DNA from: Neobacillus soli NBRC 102451 | GTDB lineage: Bacteria; Bacillota; Bacilli; Bacillales; Cytobacillaceae | NCBI RefSeq assembly: GCF_001591665.1 | Contig: NZ_BCVI01000033.1 | Span: 62,001 to 126,000 of the forward strand | Direction: 5' to 3' | DNA: 64,000 nucleotides | Shown here: one piece after another, positions 24,657 to 32,949 of the stretch | How positions within the stretch are numbered: position 1 is the first letter of the stretch | How the letters are laid out: each line of letters starts with the position of its first letter | Position numbers and translations under genes: made by a program | The notes under the pieces: generated by a model | What the model saw: only the letters and a program-made list of their open reading frames with translations | Told to the model about the DNA's origin: nothing | Databases searched by the model: none

Positions 24657-25100
24657 TTGAAAGTTGGTCAAGGATTAACTATACATAAGGAAATTTCGTA
24701 TTCTCAAAAAGAAGCAAAAGCAAAAGAATTAGCGAATTTTCAACATATTTTGACTGAAAAACAAACAAGCGTTGCAAAAGAACATTTAAACACCCTTTTG
24801 GAGGGGATTACGAAACAAGGAGAGCGGCTTGTCCGGTCACAATCATTAAAAGATCTTCATGATTATAAAAGGTTAATCAGATCCTTTTTGCAGGAGGTCG
24901 TAAAATATGGCCTCTCCTTAGAAGAAACGACATCTTTTTCACCTTTGTCTAGTAGAGAGAAAAAATTAAAGGTAATAAAAGAGGTTGACAAAAAATTATT
25001 AGAACTTTCAGAGGAAATGATTGAACGCGAAGACCAAAATATCCGTTTATTAGATAATATAGGGGAAATTAAAGGACTATTGATTGACCTATATCTATGA
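24657..25100 (+). CDS. YaaR-family (DUF327) protein
   Basis: About 147 residues, soluble and helical, with the YaaR/DUF327 layout: FQHILTEKQTSVAKEHLNTL then SLKDLHDYKRLIRSFLQEVV. Two TTG codons (24651 and 24657) can start it; GGTGGTG at 24643-24649 fits the second better. Members are found beside flagellar genes in many Firmicutes, but no biochemical role is established. It heads the rightward flagellar unit and its stop touches the open frame of fliL. Confidence 0.75.
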   Translation: MKVGQGLTIHKEISYSQKEAKAKELANFQHILTEKQTSVAKEHLNTLLEGITKQGERLVRSQSLKDLHDYKRLIRSFLQEVVKYGLSLEETTSFSPLSSREKKLKVIKEVDKKLLELSEEMIEREDQNIRLLDNIGEIKGLLIDLYL

Positions 25101-25130
25101 TTGAACGAACGGAGGCGTGTAAGAGACAGG

Positions 25131-25544
25131 ATGAAAAAATTAAAAAGCGTTGTTTATCTGTGTATTATCCTTGCTGTATTAAGCGCCGGCGGTCTATTTT
25201 ACTATCAAAAAAACATAGCACACGCTGGTAAAGGGGAAGCTGCCTCATTGGATGCTCTGGCCGACCAAACGATCCAAACGAACCAAATCAGCACCAACCT
25301 TAATTCAGATAACCTGATCCAAGTGAAATTTTCGATTGAATTAGATTCCATGGGAACGAAAAAGCAAGCGGAAAAAATTGTTCCAATCATCGAAAGTGAT
25401 ATTATCAAAATCCTTTCACTATCCAAAAAAGAAGATTTTAAGGATATTGCAGCCTTCGAGAAAAAAGTAACAGACCGATTGAATGAAAGATTCACCACAG
25501 GAAAAATTAAACACGTTTATACAACCGAATTACTGATTCAATAA
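25131..25544 (+). CDS. fliL: Flagellar basal body-associated protein FliL
   Basis: A 137-residue single-pass membrane protein. Helix at about 5-22 (VVYLCIILAVLSAGGLFYY), periplasmic-side FliL domain thereafter (LIQVKFSIELDSMGTKKQAE and the LNERFTTGKIKHVYTTELLI end). FliL surrounds stator units and supports torque. The open frame extends to 25101, but the ATG at 25131 places the helix at the normal position; GGAGG lies 15 bases upstream, which is rather far. Confidence 0.85.
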   Translation: MKKLKSVVYLCIILAVLSAGGLFYYQKNIAHAGKGEAASLDALADQTIQTNQISTNLNSDNLIQVKFSIELDSMGTKKQAEKIVPIIESDIIKILSLSKKEDFKDIAAFEKKVTDRLNERFTTGKIKHVYTTELLIQ

Positions 25545-25558
25545 AGGAGCTCAAAACC

Positions 25559-26404
25559 ATGCTTAGAGGGTTAGATACAGCAGCATCTGGAATGATTGCC
25601 TTACAAAGACGCCAGGAGGCATTAACGAATAATCTAGCAAATATCGAAACACCCGGTTATAAAAAGGTAGATACTACCTTACGAGCTTTTCCTGAAGTTT
25701 TTCTGGAAAGAATGAACGATTCAAAAAGCAGCCCTAGTGGGAACACGCGCGGCTATTCCTGGATTGGTTCGATGCAGCAAGGCGTATACGCACAAGAAAA
25801 TATCTCGAGCTTTCTTCAGGGGCAGCTTATCGAAACCAATAATCCGTTTGATGTAGCGATTGAGGATCAAAATATCCCCCTCAAAAATGGGCAAAAGCCA
25901 AGTGTGTTTTTTGCTGTTGCTAATGCCAATGGCGAGATTCGCTATACTCGAAACGGAAGATTTACGGTAAATGAAAATGGACAGCTCTGCACGTTAGAAG
26001 GCAATAAAGTGTTAAACAATCACGGGCATCCGATTCAGATGGACCCTGAACTTGCTTCAAGTAAGGTTTCCATCAACGAAAAGGGTGAAATTAGTGTAAA
26101 TCCAGATGGTGCCACTAACAGAAAAATAATCGACACGATTGGGATAGTACTCATTCAAAACCCCAACAAACTAATCAAAGAAGGCAATGGAACGTTTAAA
26201 CTAGACGGACAAAATCCGCCAATCCTAACAGAAATGCCAGCAGAAGTGCGGCTGCATCATAAAATGATTGAAAGTTCGACTGTCGATCCGACGTTGACAA
26301 TGAGCAACATGATGGAAAACGTGCGATTATACGAGGCGAATCAAAAGGTTATCCAAGCATACGATCGTTCTCTTGAACTGTTAAATTCAATCGGAAGAGT
26401 ATAA
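25559..26404 (+). CDS. flhO: Flagellar rod/hook-family protein FlhO (FlgF-like)
   Basis: A 281-residue axial protein. N-terminal MLRGLDTAASGMIALQRRQE and NNLANIETPGYKK are the flagellar basal-body rod motif; the end NMMENVRLYEANQKVIQAYD is the matching C-terminal helix, and the centre is the hook-type beta domain. It resembles FlhO of B. subtilis, a distal rod protein. AAAGGAGC lies before the ATG at 25559. It is followed 14 bp later by flhP. Confidence 0.88.
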   Translation: MLRGLDTAASGMIALQRRQEALTNNLANIETPGYKKVDTTLRAFPEVFLERMNDSKSSPSGNTRGYSWIGSMQQGVYAQENISSFLQGQLIETNNPFDVAIEDQNIPLKNGQKPSVFFAVANANGEIRYTRNGRFTVNENGQLCTLEGNKVLNNHGHPIQMDPELASSKVSINEKGEISVNPDGATNRKIIDTIGIVLIQNPNKLIKEGNGTFKLDGQNPPILTEMPAEVRLHHKMIESSTVDPTLTMSNMMENVRLYEANQKVIQAYDRSLELLNSIGRV

Positions 26405-26418
26405 AAGGGGATTAGAAC

Positions 26419-27201
26419 ATGAATACTTCGCTATATATTGCTACAAGTGGTTTAAATTCCTATCAAAAAAAGTTAGATACGATTTCAAATAATATGGCCA
26501 ATTCCGAAACAGCGGGCTTCAAACGAAGAGAGGCCTCCTTCGAAGAAAATTTAGCGATTTCCATCAAAAATCAAGCAGCGGATCATCGAGAAGTCGGCCG
26601 GCTGACGCCTTACGGGATTCGTGCTGGTTACGGGGTCCATGTGAACGGATCGCAAATGATTTTAGATCAAGGGACCCCTAAAGCAACGGATAATCCCCTG
26701 GACTTAATGATTACCGGAAAAGGGTTTTTTCAAGTAGGAAAAAAACAGGGGGACAACACCGAGGTTTTCTATACAAGAAATGGCTCGTTTCAAAAGAGTC
26801 CAACCGCCAATGGTACCTATCGCTTAGTGAACGCAGAAGGCTACTTTTTATTGGACAAGAACAATCAACCGGTGGAAATAGCTGACGGCATCGACTTTTC
26901 TGTTAATGGAACGGGAGTTGTTGCTGCTACGAACCAACAAATTGCGATAGTTGATTTTGCCAATCCGCAAAAATTACTCAATGAGGGTGGAAATGTCTTT
27001 CGTTTTACCGGGAAGGGCAGTGAAATCATCGGTGCCGCCACTTCCACCATCCAGCAGGGATATATCGAATCCTCCAATGTGGATTTAAGCAAAGAGGTGA
27101 CCGATATGATTTCAACGCAGCGCGGATTCCAATTTAATTCACGGTCCATCTCTTTTGCCGATCAAATGATGGGCATTGCGAATGGGATCATTAGAAGCTA
27201 A
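26419..27201 (+). CDS. flhP: Flagellar rod protein FlhP (FlgG-like)
   Basis: A 260-residue rod protein of the same family as its neighbour: MNTSLYIATSGLNSYQKKLD and SNNMANSETAGFKRRE at the N-terminus, STQRGFQFNSRSISFADQMM at the C-terminus. With FlhO it forms the distal rod, exported through the flagellar type III apparatus. ATG at 26419 with AAAGGGGA upstream; followed directly by a two-way terminator. Confidence 0.88.
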   Translation: MNTSLYIATSGLNSYQKKLDTISNNMANSETAGFKRREASFEENLAISIKNQAADHREVGRLTPYGIRAGYGVHVNGSQMILDQGTPKATDNPLDLMITGKGFFQVGKKQGDNTEVFYTRNGSFQKSPTANGTYRLVNAEGYFLLDKNNQPVEIADGIDFSVNGTGVVAATNQQIAIVDFANPQKLLNEGGNVFRFTGKGSEIIGAATSTIQQGYIESSNVDLSKEVTDMISTQRGFQFNSRSISFADQMMGIANGIIRS

Positions 27202-27227
27202 AAAAGAGCCAATAGGCTCTTTTTTTT
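27201..27227. terminator. Two-way terminator between flhP and the PilZ gene
   Basis: AAAAAGAGCC (27201-27210), loop AATA, GGCTCTTTTT (27215-27224) and further T residues; it ends the yaaR-flhP unit and probably also the leftward PilZ gene. Confidence 0.85.
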
Positions 27228-27231
27228 AGCA

Positions 27232-27672
27232 CTATAGAACAACTTTTTCTCTGCCTTTATCCCAAAGAATTTTAAATAGCTTTTGTTCAGTCTTTTCGTC
27301 TAAAGGTAAAAAATGGACACCGAAATCGTATAAACCGTTGTCTAGTCTTTTCCGTCTTTCAATTTTTCCAGCCAAGGAGAAGTAATCCCCTAATTCAAAA
27401 TTCACCATGAGTTCATCCACACCAGATAAATCTTCATACGAAATGAGTCTCATCCCAGAAATACTAATATCACGGATCGAGCCATAGAAAACAGCGTCTG
27501 GAGAAGAAGGAACAGTAAACGTACACTCATGCTCCCATAGACTAAGACGAAAAGCGTTACGTCTATTATTTCTTGTTGGTGCGACTATCTTTCTTTTTCT
27601 AGAAAAATATCTAACTAGCACAATAAGAATGATGAAAACACATAATGCAACAGCAAAATAAACGGTATTCAA
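27232..27672 (-). CDS. Membrane-anchored PilZ-domain protein
   Basis: A 146-residue protein: one membrane helix (about 4-23), then a PilZ domain with the c-di-GMP motifs RRNAFR (RxxxR) at about 38-43 and DISISGM ([D/N]xSxxG) further on, ending with FGVHFLPL. Both binding motifs are intact, so it should bind c-di-GMP. The TTG start at 27672 has AGGGGCG upstream. It lies reversed inside the flagellar island between flhP and flgM. An effector that slows or stops flagella is a likely role, by analogy with YpfA/YcgR-type brakes, but the protein lacks the YcgR N-terminal domain. Confidence 0.82.
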   Translation of the reverse strand: MNTVYFAVALCVFIILIVLVRYFSRKRKIVAPTRNNRRNAFRLSLWEHECTFTVPSSPDAVFYGSIRDISISGMRLISYEDLSGVDELMVNFELGDYFSLAGKIERRKRLDNGLYDFGVHFLPLDEKTEQKLFKILWDKGREKVVL

Positions 27673-27746
27673 GTGAGTCGCCCCTAATCATTTGGTAATA
27701 AATAAAATTTACCACTATAATCCATCTATGAAAAGACTTTTTGAAC

Positions 27747-27774
27747 TAAACACTTCCTGGTAAAATGTCGATAA
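27747..27774 (+). promoter_or_regulatory. Candidate sigma-D promoter upstream of flgM
   Basis: TAAA (27747-27750), 16-bp spacer, GTCGATAA (27767-27774), against the sigma-D consensus TAAA-N15-GCCGATAT. It lies 55 bp before flgM. A short triple repeat of TTCGGAA (27795-27815) follows before the ribosome site. Confidence 0.6.
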
Positions 27775-27828
27775 TAACTAGTAGATGGACATTGATTCGG
27801 AATTCGGAATTCGGAAGGGGAAGGGCAG

Positions 27829-28092
27829 ATGAAAATTAATGACTTAGGTCGATTACAAGGCCTGCAATCCTATAAAAATTCAATTAACAAGGCTCAACAT
27901 CAGGATGTTAGCAAAAAGGTACAGGTGGATAAAGTTGAGTTTTCCCAGGCAGCACAAGAAAAGATAAGTGTGGAAAAGGAAAAAAGAATCCAAGCGCTGA
28001 AGGAACAAATTGAAAATGGCAGCTACAAAGTCGACAGTGGAAAAATTGCTGAAAACTTACTTTCTTCTTGGCGTAGAGGGAATGAAGAATGA
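27829..28092 (+). CDS. flgM: Anti-sigma-D factor FlgM
   Basis: An 87-residue protein with the FlgM C-terminal sigma-binding helices (VDKVEFSQAAQEKI, then IQALKEQIENGSYKVDSGKI). FlgM holds the flagellar sigma factor inactive until the hook is finished and FlgM is secreted. The cognate sigma gene is at 58829-59539. ATG at 27829 with GGAAGGGGAAGG upstream; its TGA overlaps the flgN ATG. Confidence 0.92.
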   Translation: MKINDLGRLQGLQSYKNSINKAQHQDVSKKVQVDKVEFSQAAQEKISVEKEKRIQALKEQIENGSYKVDSGKIAENLLSSWRRGNEE

Positions 28093-28565
28093 CGTCTTAC
28101 GAACCATTAAAAGCGATTTTAGATGAGATGATCTCGGTTTATGAAAAACTATTGCAAGTAGGGAAAGAAAAACAGGCAGCGATCATTAAAGGAGATCCGG
28201 AACTACTGCTCTCCATCTTTCCAAAAGAGTCTGCTTTATTAAAAGAGATTGGCTTGCTAGAAGTTAAAAGACAGACAGAAACGGTGACCTATCAATCTCT
28301 TTCCTTGGGTCAGATTATTGATAACAGTTCTTCAGCGAAAGAAAAGGAAGAACTGTTATCCGCACAAAGCGAATTAAAAGCGAAACTAAAAGAATTAGTG
28401 GCCCAGCAAGAATTAAACCAACAGCTCATCGAAAATTCGTTAGCCTATATCAATAGTATGTTGGGTTTATTCACACAACAACAAGAACCATCCATTACAT
28501 ATTCAGCGAGAAATTATCCGAAGGAAAATAATCATTCAAGGAGTTTCTTTGATGCAAAGGTATAA
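28089..28565 (+). CDS. flgN: Export chaperone FlgN
   Basis: A 158-residue helical protein with the FlgN layout (LKAILDEMISVYEKLLQVGK, then a long coiled coil). FlgN keeps the hook-junction proteins FlgK and FlgL competent for export. It overlaps flgM by four bases and precedes flgK and flgL, its usual clients. Confidence 0.88.
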   Translation: MTSYEPLKAILDEMISVYEKLLQVGKEKQAAIIKGDPELLLSIFPKESALLKEIGLLEVKRQTETVTYQSLSLGQIIDNSSSAKEKEELLSAQSELKAKLKELVAQQELNQQLIENSLAYINSMLGLFTQQQEPSITYSARNYPKENNHSRSFFDAKV

Positions 28566-28600
28566 GTGGCTTCAAATGAAACAGCAAGGAGGAAACGTAA

Positions 28601-30049
28601 ATGAGTTCAACCTTTCACGGGATTGAAATTGGAAAACGAGCAATTTTTGCACAGCAAACGGCTTTAAGTGTAACAGGGCATAATATCTCCAATGCCAATA
28701 CGGAAGGTTACACTCGGCAAAACGCCATTACACAAGCCTCCAATCCGCTTTCTTACCCGGGGATGAATGTTGGAAATGGCCCCTTGCAGATCGGGACAGG
28801 TGTCGAGACGAAGGAAATCAACCGGATCCGCGATACTTTTTTAGATGGTCAGTTTCGCCGTCAAAATGACCAGCTTGGGTATTGGAATGTAAAGCAAGAT
28901 ACGCTATCGAAAATAGAAGGGACGTTAAACGAGCCAACTGACAATGGCTTGCAAGCAAGCTTTGATCGGTTTTGGCAATCGTGGGAGGATTTATCGAAAG
29001 AGCCTGATAGTTTAGCAACACGTGCCGCACTGCTTTCCAATGCCAATGCCTTGGCTGGCCGATTTAATCAAATCTCAAATTCTATGGATCAGTTAAGCTC
29101 GGATTTGCAAAATCAACTCTCCACGAAAATGCAGGAAATGAATAATCTAACGAAGCAAGTTAGTGAGTTGAATCTGCAAATTGCGAAAATTACGGCGAGC
29201 GGACAGCAGCCCAATGATTTATTGGATCAGCGGGATTTGTTAATTGATAAAATGTCGAATATGGCTGACATTACTGTGAAGCCTGCCGGTAATGGAATGG
29301 TAGATGTTTTGGTTGGACAAGAGTACCTCGTGAATGGGGATCGGAATTCCTCTCTCACTTTTGATCCGGCGATGAACCAAACATCCTTGAACGGGAAAAG
29401 TATTTCCTTCAAATCCGGGGAAATCGCGGGAATGGTCGAGTCGTTAACCAAGGATATTCCTTCTTTCATGTCTAAAATAAATGAGCTTGTCACGGTGTTT
29501 AGCAGGGAAGTCAATCAAATTCACAGTGATGCTAGTGCGATGAATTTGGACGATATTCAAAATCGAAAAAATGACCCGAACGCTGTGCTTGATCAGATTC
29601 CATTTTTTGTTGCTAAGGGCGGGACAGGCAATCCGGCAGCAGCCGGCGAAATAACGGTAAATCCGCTCATCCTATCGTCACTGAATAAAATCGCAGCTGC
29701 AAGAGAAGCGAATGTAAGTGATGCGGGGAATGCTAATTTACTGAACAACTTAAAATTCAAACAGGTTTCTTTTTCAAATCAATCGACGTCGATGAATAAT
29801 TTCTATCGTACAATTATTGGAGATATTGGCATCAAGACCCAGGAATCGATTCGAATGGAAAATAATTCAGAAATTCTAGTACAGCAAGCGGAGAATCGCA
29901 GACAATCGGTTTCCGGCGTTTCCATTGACGAAGAAATGACCAACATGGTTCGCTTCCAGCAATCATACAATGCGGCATCAAGATACATTTCCGTAATGGA
30001 TGAGGTGCTTGATAAATTAATTAATGGAACCGGAAGAGTGGGAATCTAG
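28601..30049 (+). CDS. flgK: Hook-associated protein 1, FlgK
   Basis: A 482-residue axial protein. N-terminal FHGIEIGKRAIFAQQTALSV and GHNISNANTEGYTRQ, the HAP1 heptad region (about 130-200) and the C-terminal ENRRQSVSGVSIDEEMTNMV and YNAASRYISVMDEVLDKLI are diagnostic. It forms the joint between hook and filament together with FlgL. ATG at 28601 with AGGAGG upstream. Confidence 0.95.
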   Translation: MSSTFHGIEIGKRAIFAQQTALSVTGHNISNANTEGYTRQNAITQASNPLSYPGMNVGNGPLQIGTGVETKEINRIRDTFLDGQFRRQNDQLGYWNVKQDTLSKIEGTLNEPTDNGLQASFDRFWQSWEDLSKEPDSLATRAALLSNANALAGRFNQISNSMDQLSSDLQNQLSTKMQEMNNLTKQVSELNLQIAKITASGQQPNDLLDQRDLLIDKMSNMADITVKPAGNGMVDVLVGQEYLVNGDRNSSLTFDPAMNQTSLNGKSISFKSGEIAGMVESLTKDIPSFMSKINELVTVFSREVNQIHSDASAMNLDDIQNRKNDPNAVLDQIPFFVAKGGTGNPAAAGEITVNPLILSSLNKIAAAREANVSDAGNANLLNNLKFKQVSFSNQSTSMNNFYRTIIGDIGIKTQESIRMENNSEILVQQAENRRQSVSGVSIDEEMTNMVRFQQSYNAASRYISVMDEVLDKLINGTGRVGI

Positions 30050-30062
30050 GAGGTGAAATGAA

Positions 30063-30941
30063 TTGCGCGTTACACAAAATATGTTAAGTACGCAGGTGAT
30101 CAGGAATATTCAAACGAATTATCGAGCGATGAGTCGATACCAGGAACAAATCGCTTCCGGTAAAGCGATCAATCGAGTTTCCGATGACCCGGTAAAATCG
30201 GTACAAGTTATGTCATACCGGTCGGCTTTAACGGAAACAGAACAATTCAAGCGCAATGCCGAAGATGGTTTGAATTGGCTCGAAACAACTGATCGGGCGC
30301 TGGATGATTTGACACAAGTCATGCAGAAAGTAAGGGAACTAACTGTTCAAGGCAGCAATGGCGTGAATAACAAGGATTCCTTAGAAACGATTGCAAAGGA
30401 ATTAAAAGCGTTAAAAGGAAACATCGGCGATATCGCCAATGCCAGGCTAGGTGACCGCTTTTTGTTTGCCGGAACGGCTACCGATACTGCACCGTTTGAA
30501 AATGGCGGATTCGTGAGTACAAATAATGATCCCCTTTCATGGAATGTCGGACAGGGTGTTTACATGAAGGTCAATGTTAATGGGACAGACATATTCAATT
30601 TTCAATCGGACGGATTAAACCTATTTGAAACCGTCGAAAAAATCGCCGGGGAACTGGAGGCAGGTCATGATCCAGAGCAATATTTAGACCACCTGGATAA
30701 GCAAATGAACAATCTTCTCGCCCAGCGCTCCATCGTCGGCTCCAATGTCAATCAATTAGAAATGATGGTCAATCGCTTGGATCAAACCGAGCTTTCCACG
30801 AAAAGCATGCTTTCCAAGACAGAAGATGCGGATTTGGCCGAGATTATCACCAATTTTACCATCCAGCAAACGATACTTAATGCCGCGTTATCATCCGGTG
30901 CGAAGGCAATCCAGCCGACGCTGGTGGACTTTTTACGGTAA
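30063..30941 (+). CDS. flgL: Hook-associated protein 3, FlgL
   Basis: A 292-residue flagellin-like protein: MRVTQNMLSTQVIRNIQTNY at the start, ASGKAINRVSDDPVKSVQVM, and the C-terminal helix ITNFTIQQTILNAALSSGAK. It starts at TTG 30063 with AGGAGG 9 bases upstream. It ends at a hairpin terminator, so flgM-flgN-flgK-flgL form one unit. Most Bacillus strains have fliW-csrA after flgL; here they are missing. Confidence 0.94.
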   Translation: MRVTQNMLSTQVIRNIQTNYRAMSRYQEQIASGKAINRVSDDPVKSVQVMSYRSALTETEQFKRNAEDGLNWLETTDRALDDLTQVMQKVRELTVQGSNGVNNKDSLETIAKELKALKGNIGDIANARLGDRFLFAGTATDTAPFENGGFVSTNNDPLSWNVGQGVYMKVNVNGTDIFNFQSDGLNLFETVEKIAGELEAGHDPEQYLDHLDKQMNNLLAQRSIVGSNVNQLEMMVNRLDQTELSTKSMLSKTEDADLAEIITNFTIQQTILNAALSSGAKAIQPTLVDFLR

Positions 30942-30948
30942 AAATAAG

Positions 30949-30988
30949 AGTGCTTCGAAAATTGACTTTTCGTAGCACTTTTTTTTTT
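30949..30988 (+). terminator. Terminator after flgL
   Basis: AGTGCTTCGAAAA (30949-30961) against TTTTCGTAGCACT (30967-30979), one mismatch, followed by nine T residues. Confidence 0.85.
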
Positions 30989-31018
30989 AGGCGAACATAT
31001 GCAGGCTTAAAAAAATGA

Positions 31019-31102
31019 TTCGCCGATAAACCCCTCGAATTCGCTGATAAACCTCTTCAATTCGCTGATAAAACGCTTAAATTCGCTGATAAAATTCTAT
31101 TA
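31019..31102. repeat. Four 21-bp tandem repeats upstream of hag
   Basis: Units start at 31019, 31040, 31061 and 31082, each with the conserved half TTCGCTGATAAA (first unit TTCGCCGATAAA) and a more variable half ending in AA. The period is exactly 21 bp, two helical turns. The GC(C/T)GATAA core looks like a sigma-D -10 element, but no TAAA lies at the proper distance. Confidence 0.8.
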
Positions 31103-31255
31103 TCCCTCTAGATGACAAAAACCAGCCCCCAATTTTGGAAAAATATAAAAAAACCCTCATCATCCCCTCTCCACACTAGGAAAAATGCCGTTAATTAATA
31201 GTAGCAAGACAAAAATAAATGTATTTGTAAAACACGACTAGGAGGAATATAAAAA
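31103..31255 (+). promoter_or_regulatory. hag leader region
   Basis: Contains AAAAATGCCGTTAA at 31182-31195, partly like a sigma-D -10 and shared with the fliD upstream region, and the ribosome site ACTAGGAGGAATA just before hag. A second ACTAGGA at about 31176 makes a pair of GGA motifs of the kind CsrA binds in the B. subtilis hag leader. No csrA gene is in this window. Confidence 0.4.
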
Positions 31256-32860
31256 ATGAGAATCAATCACAACATTTCCGCATTAAATGCCTATCATCAA
31301 TTAAGCGCAAACTCATCTGCAGCATCAAAGAACCTTGAAAAATTATCTTCAGGTTTACGTATCAACCGTGCTGCTGATGATGCAACAGGTCTAGCAATCT
31401 CTGAAAAAATGAGAGCACAAATCCGCGGCTTGGATCAAGCATCACGCAATGCTCAAGACGGAATTTCCTTAATCCAAACGGCGGAAGGTGCAATGAACGA
31501 AACCCACAGCATCTTGCAACGTGTTCGTGAACTAGCAAACCAAGCTGCGAACGGGACTTCAACCAAGCAAGATAAAGAAAATATCCAAACAGAGGTAAAT
31601 CAATTAATAAATGAAATTGATCGTGTTGCCAACGATACCGAATTCAATAGCTTTAAAATCTTAAATGGCGATATCTCTAAAACAGCTAAATTTGCTCAGT
31701 CATCAGGTGGTTCAGTTGATAATGTAGTCGCCTCTGCAACAGCTGCTGCTGGTACAACAACGGTCAAAACTACAGGTCCTTTAGCTGCAGCTACGGCATC
31801 CATTTGGCAAACAGGATCATTAGAAGATCATAGTGGAGCAGTTCCTGCAGCAGTTACTGGCGCAACTAAACTGACTGATCTTGGTGATGGAACTTCCAAT
31901 TACGGTCTTCAAGTAGGCGATGAAATCAATCTATCCGCAGTAGTGGGCGGTGAGGTGAAAAATTCTGTATATGTAGTAACTGCTGAAAGCACGTTAGATG
32001 ACTTTATGTCTTCTGTAAAAAATACATTAGGAGCTTCTACTGTAGCAATGGATACAGCTGGCGGTGCTGCGACGGCTGACGTAGACGCTATGGGTCTAGA
32101 CGCACCTGCTTCTACTGCAAATTCACTAGTCATTACGGGTCAATCAGGAGCGGCAAATGATATTAGTACCTTAACAATCAGTGCTTCTTCTTCAGATGGT
32201 ATTTCTCGTTCTTCCTTTAATACGGAAATGAACGGCGGGACAAATTCTGGACTAGAACAAATTCAAGTTGCAGGTAACAAGGATGATTATATCGCTCAAG
32301 TCGACATTAATGGAGACGGTAATAAAGGTGCTGGAGATGGAAGAATTGCCGTGCGTTCTAACTCAGTGGTTAAGGTTTCTAATCTGCAATTATCCTTTAA
32401 AGATACAATTACAACTAATGCCACATCGACTATTACCGTAGGTTCGGCCAATAATACAGTTTCCATCCACGTGGGTGCAAATTCAGGACAAACATTGGAA
32501 ATCGGTATTAACGCAATGGATTCAGTGGCTTTAGGTCTTAAAAAGGACGGCGTAAATATCTCTCTTATGAGTGAAGTTGGTGCCGAAAATGCATTAAAAG
32601 TTTTAGATAATGCAGTTAGCACCGTATCTTCTGAACGTTCTAAATTAGGAGCGATTCAAAACCGTTTAGAGCATACAATCAATAGCCTTGGCACTTCTTC
32701 TGAAAACTTAACGGCGGCAGAATCCCGTTTAAGAGATGTTGACATGGCCAATGAAATGATGCAATTTACGAAAAATAATATCCTTTCACAAGCAGCTCAA
32801 TCGATGCTTGCGCAAGCAAATCAACAGCCACAAGGAGTATTACAGTTGCTTCGTGGTTAA
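31256..32860 (+). CDS. hag: Flagellin
   Basis: A 534-residue filament protein, larger than the ~300-residue flagellin of B. subtilis. D0/D1 N-terminal part about 1-140 ([40 protein letters not shown]) and C-terminal part about 440-534 ([20 protein letters not shown], ending [11 protein letters not shown]) are canonical. Residues ~145-435 form a large Ala/Thr/Ser-rich surface region (D2/D3-like) with a [14 protein letters not shown] loop that resembles a calcium-binding DxDG motif. ATG at 31256 with AGGAGG upstream. It is monocistronic with its own terminator and a likely sigma-D target. Confidence 0.96.
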   Translation: MRINHNISALNAYHQLSANSSAASKNLEKLSSGLRINRAADDATGLAISEKMRAQIRGLDQASRNAQDGISLIQTAEGAMNETHSILQRVRELANQAANGTSTKQDKENIQTEVNQLINEIDRVANDTEFNSFKILNGDISKTAKFAQSSGGSVDNVVASATAAAGTTTVKTTGPLAAATASIWQTGSLEDHSGAVPAAVTGATKLTDLGDGTSNYGLQVGDEINLSAVVGGEVKNSVYVVTAESTLDDFMSSVKNTLGASTVAMDTAGGAATADVDAMGLDAPASTANSLVITGQSGAANDISTLTISASSSDGISRSSFNTEMNGGTNSGLEQIQVAGNKDDYIAQVDINGDGNKGAGDGRIAVRSNSVVKVSNLQLSFKDTITTNATSTITVGSANNTVSIHVGANSGQTLEIGINAMDSVALGLKKDGVNISLMSEVGAENALKVLDNAVSTVSSERSKLGAIQNRLEHTINSLGTSSENLTAAESRLRDVDMANEMMQFTKNNILSQAAQSMLAQANQQPQGVLQLLRG

Positions 32861-32879
32861 TAGCTAGTTACTCCAATTG

Positions 32880-32915
32880 AAAAGAAGTCTCTTGTAAGAA
32901 GGGACTTCTTTTTAA
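32880..32915 (+). terminator. Terminator after hag
   Basis: AAAAGAAGTCTCTT (32880-32893) pairs with AAGGGACTTCTTTT (32899-32912) with one G-T pair; A and T runs flank it. Confidence 0.8.
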
Positions 32916-32949
32916 GCTATCTTTTAAAAAATTTATAGGAGGAAAAGGA

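Noticed and set aside
31022..31050. Sigma-D promoter inside the 21-bp repeats
   Set aside because: GCCGATAA and GCTGATAA are present, but the TAAA elements stand 10-12 bp upstream instead of about 15.
31019..31102. CRISPR-like array
   Set aside because: Units are contiguous 21-bp repeats without unique spacers, and no cas genes are near.
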